A stretch of DNA of 60,792 bases from contig JAZTZV010000014.1 of the NCBI GenBank assembly GCA_045637645.1, forward strand, positions 1 through 60,792, in the 5' to 3' direction. The notes beneath the pieces are model-generated. The model did no database searches, was not told where the DNA came from, and was given only the letters and a program-made list of their open reading frames with translations. The DNA comes from RGIG1959 sp045637645. Its GTDB lineage: Bacteria > Bacillota > Clostridia > Oscillospirales > Acutalibacteraceae. Shown one piece after another: positions 50,697-59,288 of the stretch (position 1 is its first letter; every line of letters starts with the position of its first letter). The position numbers and the translations under genes were made by a program.

Positions 50697-52779
50697 CGTC
50701 GGATTCCTCAGTCAAAGCGGCCGCGTCTTCCTCGACAACCGTGTTTTCATCCGCGACTTGTTCTTCAACAGGTTGCTCTTCTTCGACAACGGAGATTTCC
50801 TGTGCCGCGTCCTCAGACGGTTCGCCGTTCTCATCAGAAATCGGTTCATCCACGGGATCAAACGTCACTTTCGTGTCGTCGTTTTGCGCCATTTTATCAA
50901 ATTCATTGCGTTTCGGTTCGGTCGGGGTTTCTTTTATCGCCGCCACAATACCGTCCACATCCAAGCCAACCAAATGCAGACCCTCTTCCACCGAGCAGGC
51001 AGGAACAAAACGATCGATTGCATGCAATTCATAGGTTCTGGCAAAGTTGTTTTCGGCAAGCATTTCGCCGAACATTTCGCCAACGCCGCCGTGGCGACTG
51101 CCTTCTTCAAAGAAGATGACACGGAAATACGTCAACGCGACGCGCATGCACGCGGGATCGATCGGCTTGATGCGATTCAGCTTCAGCACGGACACAAATT
51201 GACCGTCCTTTGCCAATTCATTCGCCGCCGCCAACACATGTCCGAACAGACGACCGTACGTTACGAGAAGAACCTCCGAACGGCGCGAACGGTACCACGT
51301 AAACGGTTGGTAGTCAGGCTTATAGCTCGCAGGAACCAAGCCCTCGCCGCCCTTGGGATAACGCACGGCGGCAATGCCGTCGACATCGTAGATCGCTTGG
51401 CGCAAATGCACCTTCAGTTCCTCAAAGCAACACGGTGCATACACCGTAGAACGCGGAATGGAATTGAGCATCGGGACATCGAAAATGCCTTGATGGGTTT
51501 CGCCGTCATCGGGCACAATGCCTGCGCGGTCGATTGCCAACACCACATGGCTGTTGATGATGGATGTATCGTTGATCAATTGATCGTAGCTTCGTTGCAG
51601 GAAGGTCGAATAGACCGCGAACACGGGTGTCATGCCGTTTTGTGCCAATCCCGAGGCAAACGTCACGGCATGCTCTTCGGCAATGCCGACATCGAAACAA
51701 CGCTTCGGGTATTTTTGAGCAATTTGTGTCAAGCCTGTACCGTCGGTCATGGCGGCGGTGATCACACAAAGGCGATCATCCTCCATCAGTTCCATCAGTT
51801 GATTGCCGAAGGTGCTCGAGAAGGTCGGTTGCGACGAAGGCGGTTGACCCGACTCGATATCAAAACGACCGATGCCGTGATAAATATCAGGGTTGCGCTC
51901 GGCATAAGAACAACCTTTACCTTTCACGGTATCCACATGCAACAAAACAGGCTGACTGATATCCTTGGCGGCTTCGAGCGCAAAGGTCAACTCACCGATA
52001 TCATGTCCGTCGACAGGTCCGAGGTAATAATACCCCATGTCCTCAAACATCGAACTGCTGCGATACATTTTGTCTTTGAGCATTTCCTTCACGCCGAGAA
52101 TCACGCGATATATACTCTTGCCGAACAACGGTACTTTGCGTATACCGTTGCCGAATTTACGCTTAAAGCGGACGTATTTCGGGCGCGAACGCATGCGCGA
52201 CAGATGACGCGCCACAAAGCCGACGTTGTTATTGATCGACATGCGGTTGTCATTCATGATGATGATGAGCTTGTCGTGACTGCGACCGGCGTTGCTGAGT
52301 CCTTCGTAGAACAGGCCGCCCGTCATCGCGCCGTCGCCGACGACCGCCAACACGTATCCGTCTTCACCGAGAAGCGATTTTGCTTTCGCAAGACCGTTTG
52401 CCGCCGACACCGCCGTACTGCTGTGACCGACGATGAACGTGTCGTAGGGGCTTTCCTTCGGTGACGGGAAACCCGACACGCCGTTCAAGCGACGCAACGT
52501 GTCAAATTTTGAGAAGCGTCCCGTCAACAGCTTATGCGTATAGCATTGATGTCCGACATCGAACACAATTTGATCCTTGTCCAGATCAAACACACGGTGC
52601 ATGGCAATCGTCAATTCCACCACACCGAGATTCGACGACAGATGACCGCCGTTCTCCGAAACGGTATGGATCAATTTTTCGCGCACTTCCGCGGCAAGCT
52701 CTGTTAATTCCTGTTCCGAAAGGGCTTTGAGATCCGCGGGAGTTTGGAGCGACTCCAAATGTTTTGTTTGCTCAGACAT
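50689..52779 (-). CDS. dxs: 1-Deoxy-D-xylulose-5-phosphate synthase with acidic C-terminal tail
   Basis: First enzyme of the non-mevalonate isoprenoid pathway (pyruvate plus glyceraldehyde 3-phosphate, thiamine diphosphate). ATG at 52779 (AAAGGAAG upstream), 696 residues against about 620 in the family. Motifs: GHQCYTHKLLTGR, the ThDP signature GDGAMTGG with NDN, and HAVTFASGLA in the transketolase-like domain. The last 60 or so residues are mostly Asp/Glu with Val/Thr/Ala, an extra acidic tail not seen in the typical enzyme. Thiamine diphosphate comes from thiN and the product feeds ispA nearby. Confidence 0.95.
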   Translation of the reverse strand: MSEQTKHLESLQTPADLKALSEQELTELAAEVREKLIHTVSENGGHLSSNLGVVELTIAMHRVFDLDKDQIVFDVGHQCYTHKLLTGRFSKFDTLRRLNGVSGFPSPKESPYDTFIVGHSSTAVSAANGLAKAKSLLGEDGYVLAVVGDGAMTGGLFYEGLSNAGRSHDKLIIIMNDNRMSINNNVGFVARHLSRMRSRPKYVRFKRKFGNGIRKVPLFGKSIYRVILGVKEMLKDKMYRSSSMFEDMGYYYLGPVDGHDIGELTFALEAAKDISQPVLLHVDTVKGKGCSYAERNPDIYHGIGRFDIESGQPPSSQPTFSSTFGNQLMELMEDDRLCVITAAMTDGTGLTQIAQKYPKRCFDVGIAEEHAVTFASGLAQNGMTPVFAVYSTFLQRSYDQLINDTSIINSHVVLAIDRAGIVPDDGETHQGIFDVPMLNSIPRSTVYAPCCFEELKVHLRQAIYDVDGIAAVRYPKGGEGLVPASYKPDYQPFTWYRSRRSEVLLVTYGRLFGHVLAAANELAKDGQFVSVLKLNRIKPIDPACMRVALTYFRVIFFEEGSRHGGVGEMFGEMLAENNFARTYELHAIDRFVPACSVEEGLHLVGLDVDGIVAAIKETPTEPKRNEFDKMAQNDDTKVTFDPVDEPISDENGEPSEDAAQEISVVEEEQPVEEQVADENTVVEEDAAALTEESDDE

Positions 52780-52802
52780 ACAAAAACTTCCTTTTTGATC
52801 AT

Positions 52803-53318
52803 TTAAGCGTTGGTCGGCATCAGCATGCACACGGTTACCGCGATCACAATGCCGATGAGCACACCGACCAGCACTTCCATCGGTCTGTGACCGATGAATT
52901 CTTTCAAATCTTGAATTTCTTCGGATTCTTCATCCTGTTTGCCGTCACGCATATCCTCAATCTCCCAAAGCTTTTGCGTTTGACGCATCACTTTGTTGAG
53001 GGTTTTGGCGTGAAGACCGGCTTGCCATCGCACGCCCATGGCGTCATAAAGCGTCACGAACGAGAAAATCACGGCAATGGCAAATATCGGCGAATCAACG
53101 CCCGCCGTCATCGCCGTCGCAACCGTCATCGAGGTGACCATGCACGAGTGCGAACTCGGCATGCCGCCTGCGCCGTGAAGACGTTCGGGGTCAAAGCTTT
53201 TCGTTTTAATAATGGAAATTATCACCTTTGAGGTTTGCGCAACCATCCAGCCGAGTATCGCCGAAAGCAATACCGGATTCATCAACAGATCCACCAACGG
53301 ATCGAACAGTTCTTTCAC
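52803..53318 (-). CDS. Divergent PAP2-family membrane protein (YuiD/DUF212)
   Basis: 171 residues starting with GTG (AGGAGG upstream). It shows the DUF212/YuiD signatures LGWMVAQTSKVIISIIKTKSFD, GGMPSSHSCMVTSM and DAMGVRWQAG..HA, plus a C-terminal GHRPMEVLVG segment with a membrane helix. Related PAP2 enzymes dephosphorylate lipid pyrophosphates; the location between dxs and ispA suggests a role with prenyl phosphates, but that is inference. Confidence 0.87.
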   Translation of the reverse strand: MKELFDPLVDLLMNPVLLSAILGWMVAQTSKVIISIIKTKSFDPERLHGAGGMPSSHSCMVTSMTVATAMTAGVDSPIFAIAVIFSFVTLYDAMGVRWQAGLHAKTLNKVMRQTQKLWEIEDMRDGKQDEESEEIQDLKEFIGHRPMEVLVGVLIGIVIAVTVCMLMPTNA

Positions 53319-53356
53319 CTGCGGCTTCCTCCTCTTTCACATCCCAAGCACACCGC

Positions 53357-54250
53357 TTATACCGAGCGGCACAACAATTGACGCGTCAACTCACGCAAAT
53401 CCTGCGCTTCGTCGCCGAACACGTCAAGTGCTTCAAGTGCTTGTTGCGTTTGCTCGTCGGCGAGTTGTTTGGCACACTCGAGTCCGAGCAGCGACACGTA
53501 TGTAACTTTTTCATTCTCCTCATCTGCGCCGACGGGCTTACCGAGCGTTGCGGCATCCGACGTGACATCCAAGATGTCGTCGACGATTTGGAACGCGCGA
53601 CCGAGTGCCGCGCCGTAACGTGAAGCGGCTTGCTGTTTGTTTTCGTCACCGCCGCCGAGCACCGCGCCCATTTCGCAGGAAGCGCGAAGCAATGCACCGG
53701 TTTTGCCTTCTTGCAAGACTTGAAGTGTTTCCAAGCCAATCGCTTGACCTTCGCTTTCGAGGTCGATGGTTTGACCGCCGACCATACCGTAAATACCCGC
53801 GGCATCCGCCAGCAGTTTCATGGCTTTGACCGCTGATGCGGCGCCGACGCGCGCCACATTCGCGTCTTCCAAGCCCCATTCGAACGCACGTGTCAACAAC
53901 GCGTCGCCCGCCAAAAGTGCCATATCCTCGCCATACACCGCGAAGGTCGACGGACGGCCGCGGCGAAGCAAGCTGTTATCCATGCAGGGCAGGTCATCAT
54001 GCACCAGCGAATAGCAATGGATCATTTCCATCGCGCAAGCATACGGCGCCGCCGCACGGGCGTCACCGCCGCACAACTGCGCAAACGCAACCGTCAACAC
54101 CGGACGAAGACGTTTGCCGCCCGCGGCACAAGCATGAATCATCGCTTCACACACCGTTTTTTGCGGACAATCCACCGACGGCATGGCTTCCTTCAATTCG
54201 TTCTCGATTAACTCCAGATACCCCTGCATTGCGGGAGAATAGAGTCCCAT
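53357..54250 (-). CDS. ispA: Polyprenyl (farnesyl) diphosphate synthase
   Basis: Condenses IPP with DMAPP/GPP to farnesyl diphosphate, precursor of the undecaprenyl lipid carrier. ATG at 54250 (AAGAGGTG upstream), 297 residues. First Asp-rich motif DDLPCMDNSLLRRGRPS, second DDILDVTSD; LVHDD and GGQTIDLESE also fit. Confidence 0.94.
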   Translation of the reverse strand: MGLYSPAMQGYLELIENELKEAMPSVDCPQKTVCEAMIHACAAGGKRLRPVLTVAFAQLCGGDARAAAPYACAMEMIHCYSLVHDDLPCMDNSLLRRGRPSTFAVYGEDMALLAGDALLTRAFEWGLEDANVARVGAASAVKAMKLLADAAGIYGMVGGQTIDLESEGQAIGLETLQVLQEGKTGALLRASCEMGAVLGGGDENKQQAASRYGAALGRAFQIVDDILDVTSDAATLGKPVGADEENEKVTYVSLLGLECAKQLADEQTQQALEALDVFGDEAQDLRELTRQLLCRSV

Positions 54251-54262
54251 ATCGTTCACCTC

Positions 54263-54523
54263 TTAATCGCTGAGTGCTTCACCCATGGATTGCATTGTAT
54301 CCTCAGGAACCGCAAGCGTATCATCTACACCGCTTTCCGCCGTCGTCAGCTTGATAATTTTTTGTTCAGCGGAGCGAAGTGCTTTTTGGCAAAATGCCGT
54401 CAGCTTCGCACCCTCTTCGAATAATTTCATTGATTCATCCAATGTGCAACGACCGCTTTCGAGCGTTGCCACAATTTGTTCAAGGCGAGCCATCGCCTGT
54501 TCAAACGTGATTTGAGTCGACAT
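54263..54523 (-). CDS. xseB: Exodeoxyribonuclease VII small subunit
   Basis: 86 residues: the small helical subunit that packs on XseA (FEQAMARLEQIVATLESG, LDESMKLFEEGAKL). AAGGAGG lies before the ATG. Confidence 0.95.
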   Translation of the reverse strand: MSTQITFEQAMARLEQIVATLESGRCTLDESMKLFEEGAKLTAFCQKALRSAEQKIIKLTTAESGVDDTLAVPEDTMQSMGEALSD

Positions 54524-54535
54524 TGTTTTGCCTCC

Positions 54536-55735
54536 TTATCCTTCTACCACACAAGAGAGCTCGCCGTCCGTCAAACGCACCGTCAACCGATCCCCTGCGT
54601 TTGCGTCCGCGACCGACGTCAGCACCTCGCCATCCTTATACGGGATCGCATAGCCGCGAGCGAGAACCTTGAGCGGGCTGAGCGCATCGAGCTTCGCCGC
54701 ATCCGCCGCCAAACGGCGACCCGCGCGAAGCGTTTCCTGATTCGCCGCGGCACCGAGCGCTTGCGTGAGCATATCCAAGCGCATTTGTCGTTCTTCCACA
54801 TAAAACAGCGGTGAACGCAAACAACGTTTTTCACCGATCATTTTCAAGCGGTGCTTCTCGCGTTCCAGCGCCATGCGCAACAATTGCTCGCGACGTTCGT
54901 TGTTGGCTTCAATTGCACGAAGCAACGCATCCGTATCGGGAACGGCAAGCTCCGCCGCCGCCGAAGGCGTCGGGGCGCGCAGATCCGCCGTGAAATCACA
55001 AATGGTAAAATCGGTTTCGTGTCCGACCGCCGAGATCACCGGAACACGCGACGCATACACCGCGCGCGCGACACGCTCGTCGTTAAACGCCCACAATTCT
55101 TCAAGCGAGCCGCCGCCTCTGCCGAGGATGATCACGTCGACATCCTCGATCGCATTGACACGCGCGAGCGCATCGACGATTTGGGGCGGTGCGCCGTCGC
55201 CTTGCACCAGCACAGGTGCAAATAACACCCTCGCCATCGGATAACGACGACCTAGGACATTCAAAATGTCGCGCACCGCAGCACCGGTCGGCGAGGTGAT
55301 CACGCCGACGGTGCGGGGATAGCGTTTGAGCGGGCGCTTGTGCGACGGGTCAAACAGTCCCTCCGCTTCAAGTTTACGTTTCAACTGCTCATACGCGATT
55401 TGCAACGCGCCCACGCCGTCGGGTTGCATGGAGTCAATATACAATTGATACGAACCGTCTTTTTCATACAGCGATACGCGAGCGCGCACAATGACTTTCA
55501 TGCCGTTTTCAGGCGTGAACGTCAGTTTGGATGCTGCCGCGCGGAACATCACCGCACGAACCAAGGCATTTTCGTCTTTAAGAGACATGTACAGATGTCC
55601 CGATTTATAATGATTGGTGAAGTTGCTGATCTCGCCGCCGATGTACACCGACGCAATGTTACGATCCTGCTCAAGCAAGGATTTCACATAACGATTGAGT
55701 TGCGAGATGGAAATAACCTTCACGGTATGATTCAT
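54536..55735 (-). CDS. xseA: Exodeoxyribonuclease VII large subunit
   Basis: Degrades single-stranded DNA with XseB. 399 residues: OB fold at the N-terminus (ASVYIGGEISNF) and the catalytic core with TSPTGAAVRDI, GRGGGSLEELWAFN, GHETDFTICDFTADLRAPTPSAAAEL, then a helical C-terminus. The ATG used abuts GAGAGG; GTG at 55723, which would begin MKVISISQLN as in most homologues, is an alternative start. Confidence 0.93.
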   Translation of the reverse strand: MNHTVKVISISQLNRYVKSLLEQDRNIASVYIGGEISNFTNHYKSGHLYMSLKDENALVRAVMFRAAASKLTFTPENGMKVIVRARVSLYEKDGSYQLYIDSMQPDGVGALQIAYEQLKRKLEAEGLFDPSHKRPLKRYPRTVGVITSPTGAAVRDILNVLGRRYPMARVLFAPVLVQGDGAPPQIVDALARVNAIEDVDVIILGRGGGSLEELWAFNDERVARAVYASRVPVISAVGHETDFTICDFTADLRAPTPSAAAELAVPDTDALLRAIEANNERREQLLRMALEREKHRLKMIGEKRCLRSPLFYVEERQMRLDMLTQALGAAANQETLRAGRRLAADAAKLDALSPLKVLARGYAIPYKDGEVLTSVADANAGDRLTVRLTDGELSCVVEG

Positions 55736-55739
55736 CCTC

Positions 55740-56684
55740 TCACTGCGGGATTTGTCCCGTCTGTCGAATTGCCGTCAACACCGCAATGCCCGCGGCATTG
55801 TCCGCCGAATAGATCGGGTCGGCAAACGCGCCGCCGAAGCGTTCGGTCAGCGCTCGTTTCAAAAGCGTGTTGGACATGACGCCGCCTGCATACACGATCG
55901 GCAAATCACCGTATTCCGCAAGTAAACATTCGGTCATCGACGTCAACGCCGCTTCGATGCTTTTCAAACAAAAGAGCGCCACTTCCTCGTCGGGAGCACC
56001 CGACGCGTGCATCCGCTCACATTGATTTTGCACACCCGACAGATGACAATTCGCCCCTTGCATGCTGGCGCGGGGCTTGTACACTCCCGTCGCCGTCAAC
56101 GACAATCGGTCAAGCGCCGGTCCCGCCGGAAAGCGAAGTCCGAGCATGCCGCCCACGCGGTCGATCAATTGTCCCGCTTTCAAATCGAGCGAGCGCGCCG
56201 CCACACGGCAACGGATCAAGTCGGTTTCATCGGGTTCAACAAGCAACGCATCCGTCGTGCCGCCCGATACGTGAAACGCCAAAAAGCGTTCGCGCATCCA
56301 CGGCAGATGTCCCGTGCCGTACAACGCGGCCGCAACGTGCCCTTGTTGGTGCGTGAACGTATACAGCGGCACGCGAAGCACCGCCGCCAATTCCCGTGCC
56401 GCACCGACGCCCGCCAAAAAGCACGGCATATATGACCCTTCAACTTGTTGAGGACGGTCGGACGCGCCGATGCAATCGATCGGGGCATCGGACAGCTCGC
56501 GCAGTTGTTCCACGATTTGCGGCAATTGTCGCACATGATGAAACAGTGCATCGCTTTGGCGAAGTCCCATTTGCCCTTCTTGCACGGGCAACAATTGCTT
56601 TTGTTGCACGAGTGTGTCGGTTTGCGGTGTGTACAACGCGGCGGACGTTGTGTAATTACTGGTGTCCAGTCCGAGCGCCGTCAT
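55740..56684 (-). CDS. Kae1/TsaD-like paralogue (M22 family)
   Basis: 314 residues of the TsaD/Kae1 ASKHA fold, distinct from the universal TsaD. Metal ligands are kept: His112 and His116 (HQQGH) and Asp295 (SADNAAGIA). GLDTSNYTTSA (phosphate loop), SGGTTDA and GGVMSN loops are also present. It is shorter than TsaD (about 335) and stands in the nusB-xseA run where folD is often found. ATG at 56684 shares one base with the nusB stop. Function of this paralogue is unknown; t6A synthesis cannot be assumed. Confidence 0.8.
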   Translation of the reverse strand: MTALGLDTSNYTTSAALYTPQTDTLVQQKQLLPVQEGQMGLRQSDALFHHVRQLPQIVEQLRELSDAPIDCIGASDRPQQVEGSYMPCFLAGVGAARELAAVLRVPLYTFTHQQGHVAAALYGTGHLPWMRERFLAFHVSGGTTDALLVEPDETDLIRCRVAARSLDLKAGQLIDRVGGMLGLRFPAGPALDRLSLTATGVYKPRASMQGANCHLSGVQNQCERMHASGAPDEEVALFCLKSIEAALTSMTECLLAEYGDLPIVYAGGVMSNTLLKRALTERFGGAFADPIYSADNAAGIAVLTAIRQTGQIPQ

Positions 56685-57103
56685 CACACTTCCGTCTCCT
56701 CGACGGTTTCGCCCATTTTTCGCGCCACAGCGCCCAAAATGCCGTTGATGAACGGAGGTTCGTCCTCTTCACCGTAGGTTTTGGCGAGCTCGATCGCTTC
56801 GTTGATCGCCACGCTGACAGGCGATTCATCCACATACATCATTTCGTAAAGTGCCAAGCGCAGGATCGCCAGGGTCACTTTCGACAAACGATTTTTGCTC
56901 CAACGGTGCGAATATTCTTCGATCAGCGCATCCGATTGCACGCGGTTATCATCCGCACCCACCGCCAAACGAATGGCAAATTCGTCGGGTTCGATGTCGC
57001 GCGCTTCAATCGCGCGGTCGATGACCTCTTGCATGTCGGTTTCATCGAAGCAACGTTCGAAAAGTAAAATAAAAGCCAGTTCGCGAGATTTACGTCGTGC
57101 CAT
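56684..57103 (-). CDS. nusB: Transcription antitermination factor NusB
   Basis: RNA-binding antitermination factor for rRNA transcription. 139 residues: RRKSRELAFILLFERCF at the N-terminus and the C-terminal helices with ILRLALYEMMYVDESPVSVAINEAIELAKTYG. It follows asp23 as in Bacillus (yqhY-nusB), but a terminator lies between, so nusB may have its own weak promoter near a TATAAC box at 57123-57128. Confidence 0.95.
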   Translation of the reverse strand: MARRKSRELAFILLFERCFDETDMQEVIDRAIEARDIEPDEFAIRLAVGADDNRVQSDALIEEYSHRWSKNRLSKVTLAILRLALYEMMYVDESPVSVAINEAIELAKTYGEEDEPPFINGILGAVARKMGETVEETEV

Positions 57104-57146
57104 GAAGTTCTCCGACCTTTCTGTTATACGTCATAAAGTTAAAAAA

Positions 57147-57180
57147 CAAAAACCCTCCACAAATTCGCGGAGGGCTTTTT
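57147..57180 (-). terminator. Terminator after asp23
   Basis: GC stem CCCTCC/GGAGGG (57153-57158 and 57169-57174), extended by an A/T flank; on the minus strand the T run is TTTTTGTTTTTT. Confidence 0.8.
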
Positions 57181-57234
57181 CACCGTCTTCCGCGCCGGTA
57201 TGGTATCCTCTCAAACACGGCGGCAACAACGGGA

Positions 57235-57609
57235 TCAATCGTCTTGCTGTTCGGTTGTCTGAGGTTCTCCGGCGGCACGCGCCACATGAATGTTGACTCT
57301 CGTCACAGGACTGCCGGTCATCGATTGCACGGCATTTTTAACAGCGGTTTGCACCGCTTCCGCCAACGTCGGGATATGGGCGGTCATAGTCGGTTGCAGA
57401 TATACATCCAAGCTGGTTTCGTTGGCGTTGCTGACAACACCGATCGAACGAGTCGCCGAAGACGACATCATGCCGCGAATGTGCATGGGACGTTGCGCCA
57501 ACGCCGCGACACCTTCCACTTCCAAAGCCGCGTTCGCGGCGATGGTCGCGATCACCTCTTCGGAGATGATGTAGCTGCCGTCGGTTGTTTTATAGGTTTG
57601 TTCACTCAT
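57235..57609 (-). CDS. Asp23/Gls24 family protein
   Basis: 124 residues. The start ATG at 57609 follows AAAGGGGG. Family signature GSYIISEEVIATIAANAALEVEGVAAL and a hydrophilic C-terminus ending in Gln/Asp. Family members are linked to envelope stress and, in Bacillus YqhY, to acetyl-CoA carboxylase control; a specific role here is not established. Confidence 0.9.
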   Translation of the reverse strand: MSEQTYKTTDGSYIISEEVIATIAANAALEVEGVAALAQRPMHIRGMMSSSATRSIGVVSNANETSLDVYLQPTMTAHIPTLAEAVQTAVKNAVQSMTGSPVTRVNIHVARAAGEPQTTEQQDD

Positions 57610-57649
57610 GAATGAGCGCCCCCTTTGAAACAAATTATGATATAGGCAT

Positions 57650-57678
57650 AGTATACCATCTTTTTCGGGCGAGCGCAA
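57650..57678 (-). promoter_or_regulatory. Promoter of asp23
   Basis: Minus-strand TTGCGC (57673-57678), 17-bp spacer, TATACT (57650-57655), about 40 bp before the ATG. Confidence 0.78.
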
Positions 57679-57715
57679 CTGATTTTTCAATTTTTTCATA
57701 TATTTGTTATATATA

Positions 57716-58267
57716 TTATTGTTCCACCGCCAAAATATTGATATCCTGCGCTTCCACCGCCGATTGTGCGGTTACGATTTGTAAAATTTGCAGACTTTGA
57801 GCCTGCGTCAATTCTGCCGCTTTCACAGCCACATGGCAGTTGCCGTTTTCAATGTACACCACACAATCTTCGAAACCTTTCGCGCGCAACAAACTCTCAA
57901 TTGCATCCTCCTGCTCGACCGCCGCCGCCACCGTGGTTGCCGCCGCGACCGCTTCCTGCTTCACACTTTCGTCAATTTTCACACCCTGCAACGTATCTTT
58001 CAAAATATCGAGTGCTTCCTGCCGTGCCGACTCGCGGTTTTGACGCGCCGTCTCAAAATACGACTGTTGCTCCGCTGCGGCGGTGGTGTTGTTCACAAAC
58101 ACCGATTCGCCGAGGTTTTGAGCCGTTGTCGTGCCGGTGGTATCCGTCGCCGCCTGCATCGAGGGCGATGTTCCGGCGACATAGTAGTTCAAATACACCG
58201 CCGCACCGAGTGCCAGCACCATCACAGCCAACACCACGTGTTTCTTTCCGAATCGCTTTTCTTTCAT
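57716..58267 (-). CDS. spoIIIAH: Stage III sporulation protein AH
   Basis: SpoIIIAH forms, with forespore SpoIIQ, the channel between mother cell and forespore. ATG at 58267 gives 183 residues: a membrane helix at about 9-30, a linker, then a C-terminal ring-building motif domain (SFEDCVVYIENGNCHVAVKAA-type region, ITAQSAVEAQDINIL). It is the last gene of the spoIIIA operon, three bases after spoIIIAG. No clear terminator follows. Confidence 0.93.
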   Translation of the reverse strand: MKEKRFGKKHVVLAVMVLALGAAVYLNYYVAGTSPSMQAATDTTGTTTAQNLGESVFVNNTTAAAEQQSYFETARQNRESARQEALDILKDTLQGVKIDESVKQEAVAAATTVAAAVEQEDAIESLLRAKGFEDCVVYIENGNCHVAVKAAELTQAQSLQILQIVTAQSAVEAQDINILAVEQ

Positions 58268-58270
58268 CAC

Positions 58271-58828
58271 TCATGTCCCCTTTTCTGAAGTATACGGAAT
58301 CACGCATACGCGTTTTTCGGTAATATCAAGTGCAGTGCGCACCGCCAGCATCACGCGCGCCGCCACCGCTTCGTTTGTTGCTCCCTCACATGTCACAACC
58401 ACACCGCGCACCGTCGGTTGGATCTCTGTGACAAGCAACCCCTTTTTGCCGCTGTCGTCATCCACTGTCACCACCGTCTTTTGGCTGTCATCCCGCACGG
58501 AGATTTGTGCACCGTTTTCGCTGTGATCGGTGTTGGTTTTCTCTTCATTGGCATACACATATTCCACGCTGTTTTCAAGCGTGACCATCACCGTTGCGCG
58601 ACCTGCTCCGTCGATCGACGACACCATATCCGCCAAGCGTTTTTCGAGTGTCGCGGCATACACAGCGGTCGTGTCGACGGCCTCCGTCTCCGCTTGACGA
58701 TCATCGCGCACCAAAAATGTCGACAAGCCGATCAGCACAATACCGCCGAGTCCAAGCGCCACCAACAAGCGATAGCGTTCTCCTTTTTTGAACCAGCCGC
58801 GAACGGCATTCATCCACTCAGCCGTCAT
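58271..58828 (-). CDS. spoIIIAG: Stage III sporulation protein AG
   Basis: SpoIIIAG builds a large ring in the mother-cell membrane of the feeding channel. ATG at 58828 (GTGGAGG upstream) gives 185 residues: membrane helix at about 20-42, then a ring-building domain (LADMVSSIDGAGRATVMVTLE, PTVRGVVVTCEGATNEAVAARVMLAVRTALDI). It overlaps the end of spoIIIAF by 11 bp. Confidence 0.93.
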   Translation of the reverse strand: MTAEWMNAVRGWFKKGERYRLLVALGLGGIVLIGLSTFLVRDDRQAETEAVDTTAVYAATLEKRLADMVSSIDGAGRATVMVTLENSVEYVYANEEKTNTDHSENGAQISVRDDSQKTVVTVDDDSGKKGLLVTEIQPTVRGVVVTCEGATNEAVAARVMLAVRTALDITEKRVCVIPYTSEKGT

Positions 58829-59288
58829 AATACACCTCCACTGTTGTTCCCCATGCCTGTTCCAACGTCGTATAGACTGTGCGCGCAAACGCATGATCCT
58901 CCTGCGCGAGGGTAACGCGGACACATTCAATATATATGCTGTCTGTCCGCGACATATCCCTTTTGACCGACACATCTTTCACCGTTACCGCGTCCCCGAG
59001 ACGCGCTTGTGCGTCCTGCAACAACGCTTGATCCAGCAGATCTTGAATTTGTTCGTCCACCGTTTCACTCAGCGCAGACGGCACAGCGGTATGCGCGGGA
59101 AGCGCGAACAAATCGGTCGCCAGCTCCGTCAAAGCCGACAGCGGTGACATCAAACAACAAAAGAAAAAAACGCCTGTCAGCACCTTAAAAACACGGCGCA
59201 TTGTTCCCGCAGGGCACAGCGTATGTAACAATGTACATCCGATTCCCGCCGTACACAAACCAACCGCCCAATCTTGAACCTCGTTCAT
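58818..59288 (-). CDS. spoIIIAF: Stage III sporulation protein AF
   Basis: 156 residues, somewhat short for the family (about 200 in Bacillus). Two N-terminal hydrophobic segments (about 8-25 and 35-53), then a soluble ring-building domain ending TTVEVYYDG. Start overlaps spoIIIAE as ATGA. Confidence 0.88.
   Translation of the reverse strand: MNEVQDWAVGLCTAGIGCTLLHTLCPAGTMRRVFKVLTGVFFFCCLMSPLSALTELATDLFALPAHTAVPSALSETVDEQIQDLLDQALLQDAQARLGDAVTVKDVSVKRDMSRTDSIYIECVRVTLAQEDHAFARTVYTTLEQAWGTTVEVYYDG

Noticed and set aside
50413..52464. Plus-strand open frame of 683 codons opposite dxs and tlyA
   Set aside because: Shadow of two universal genes; no start signal or recognisable motif.
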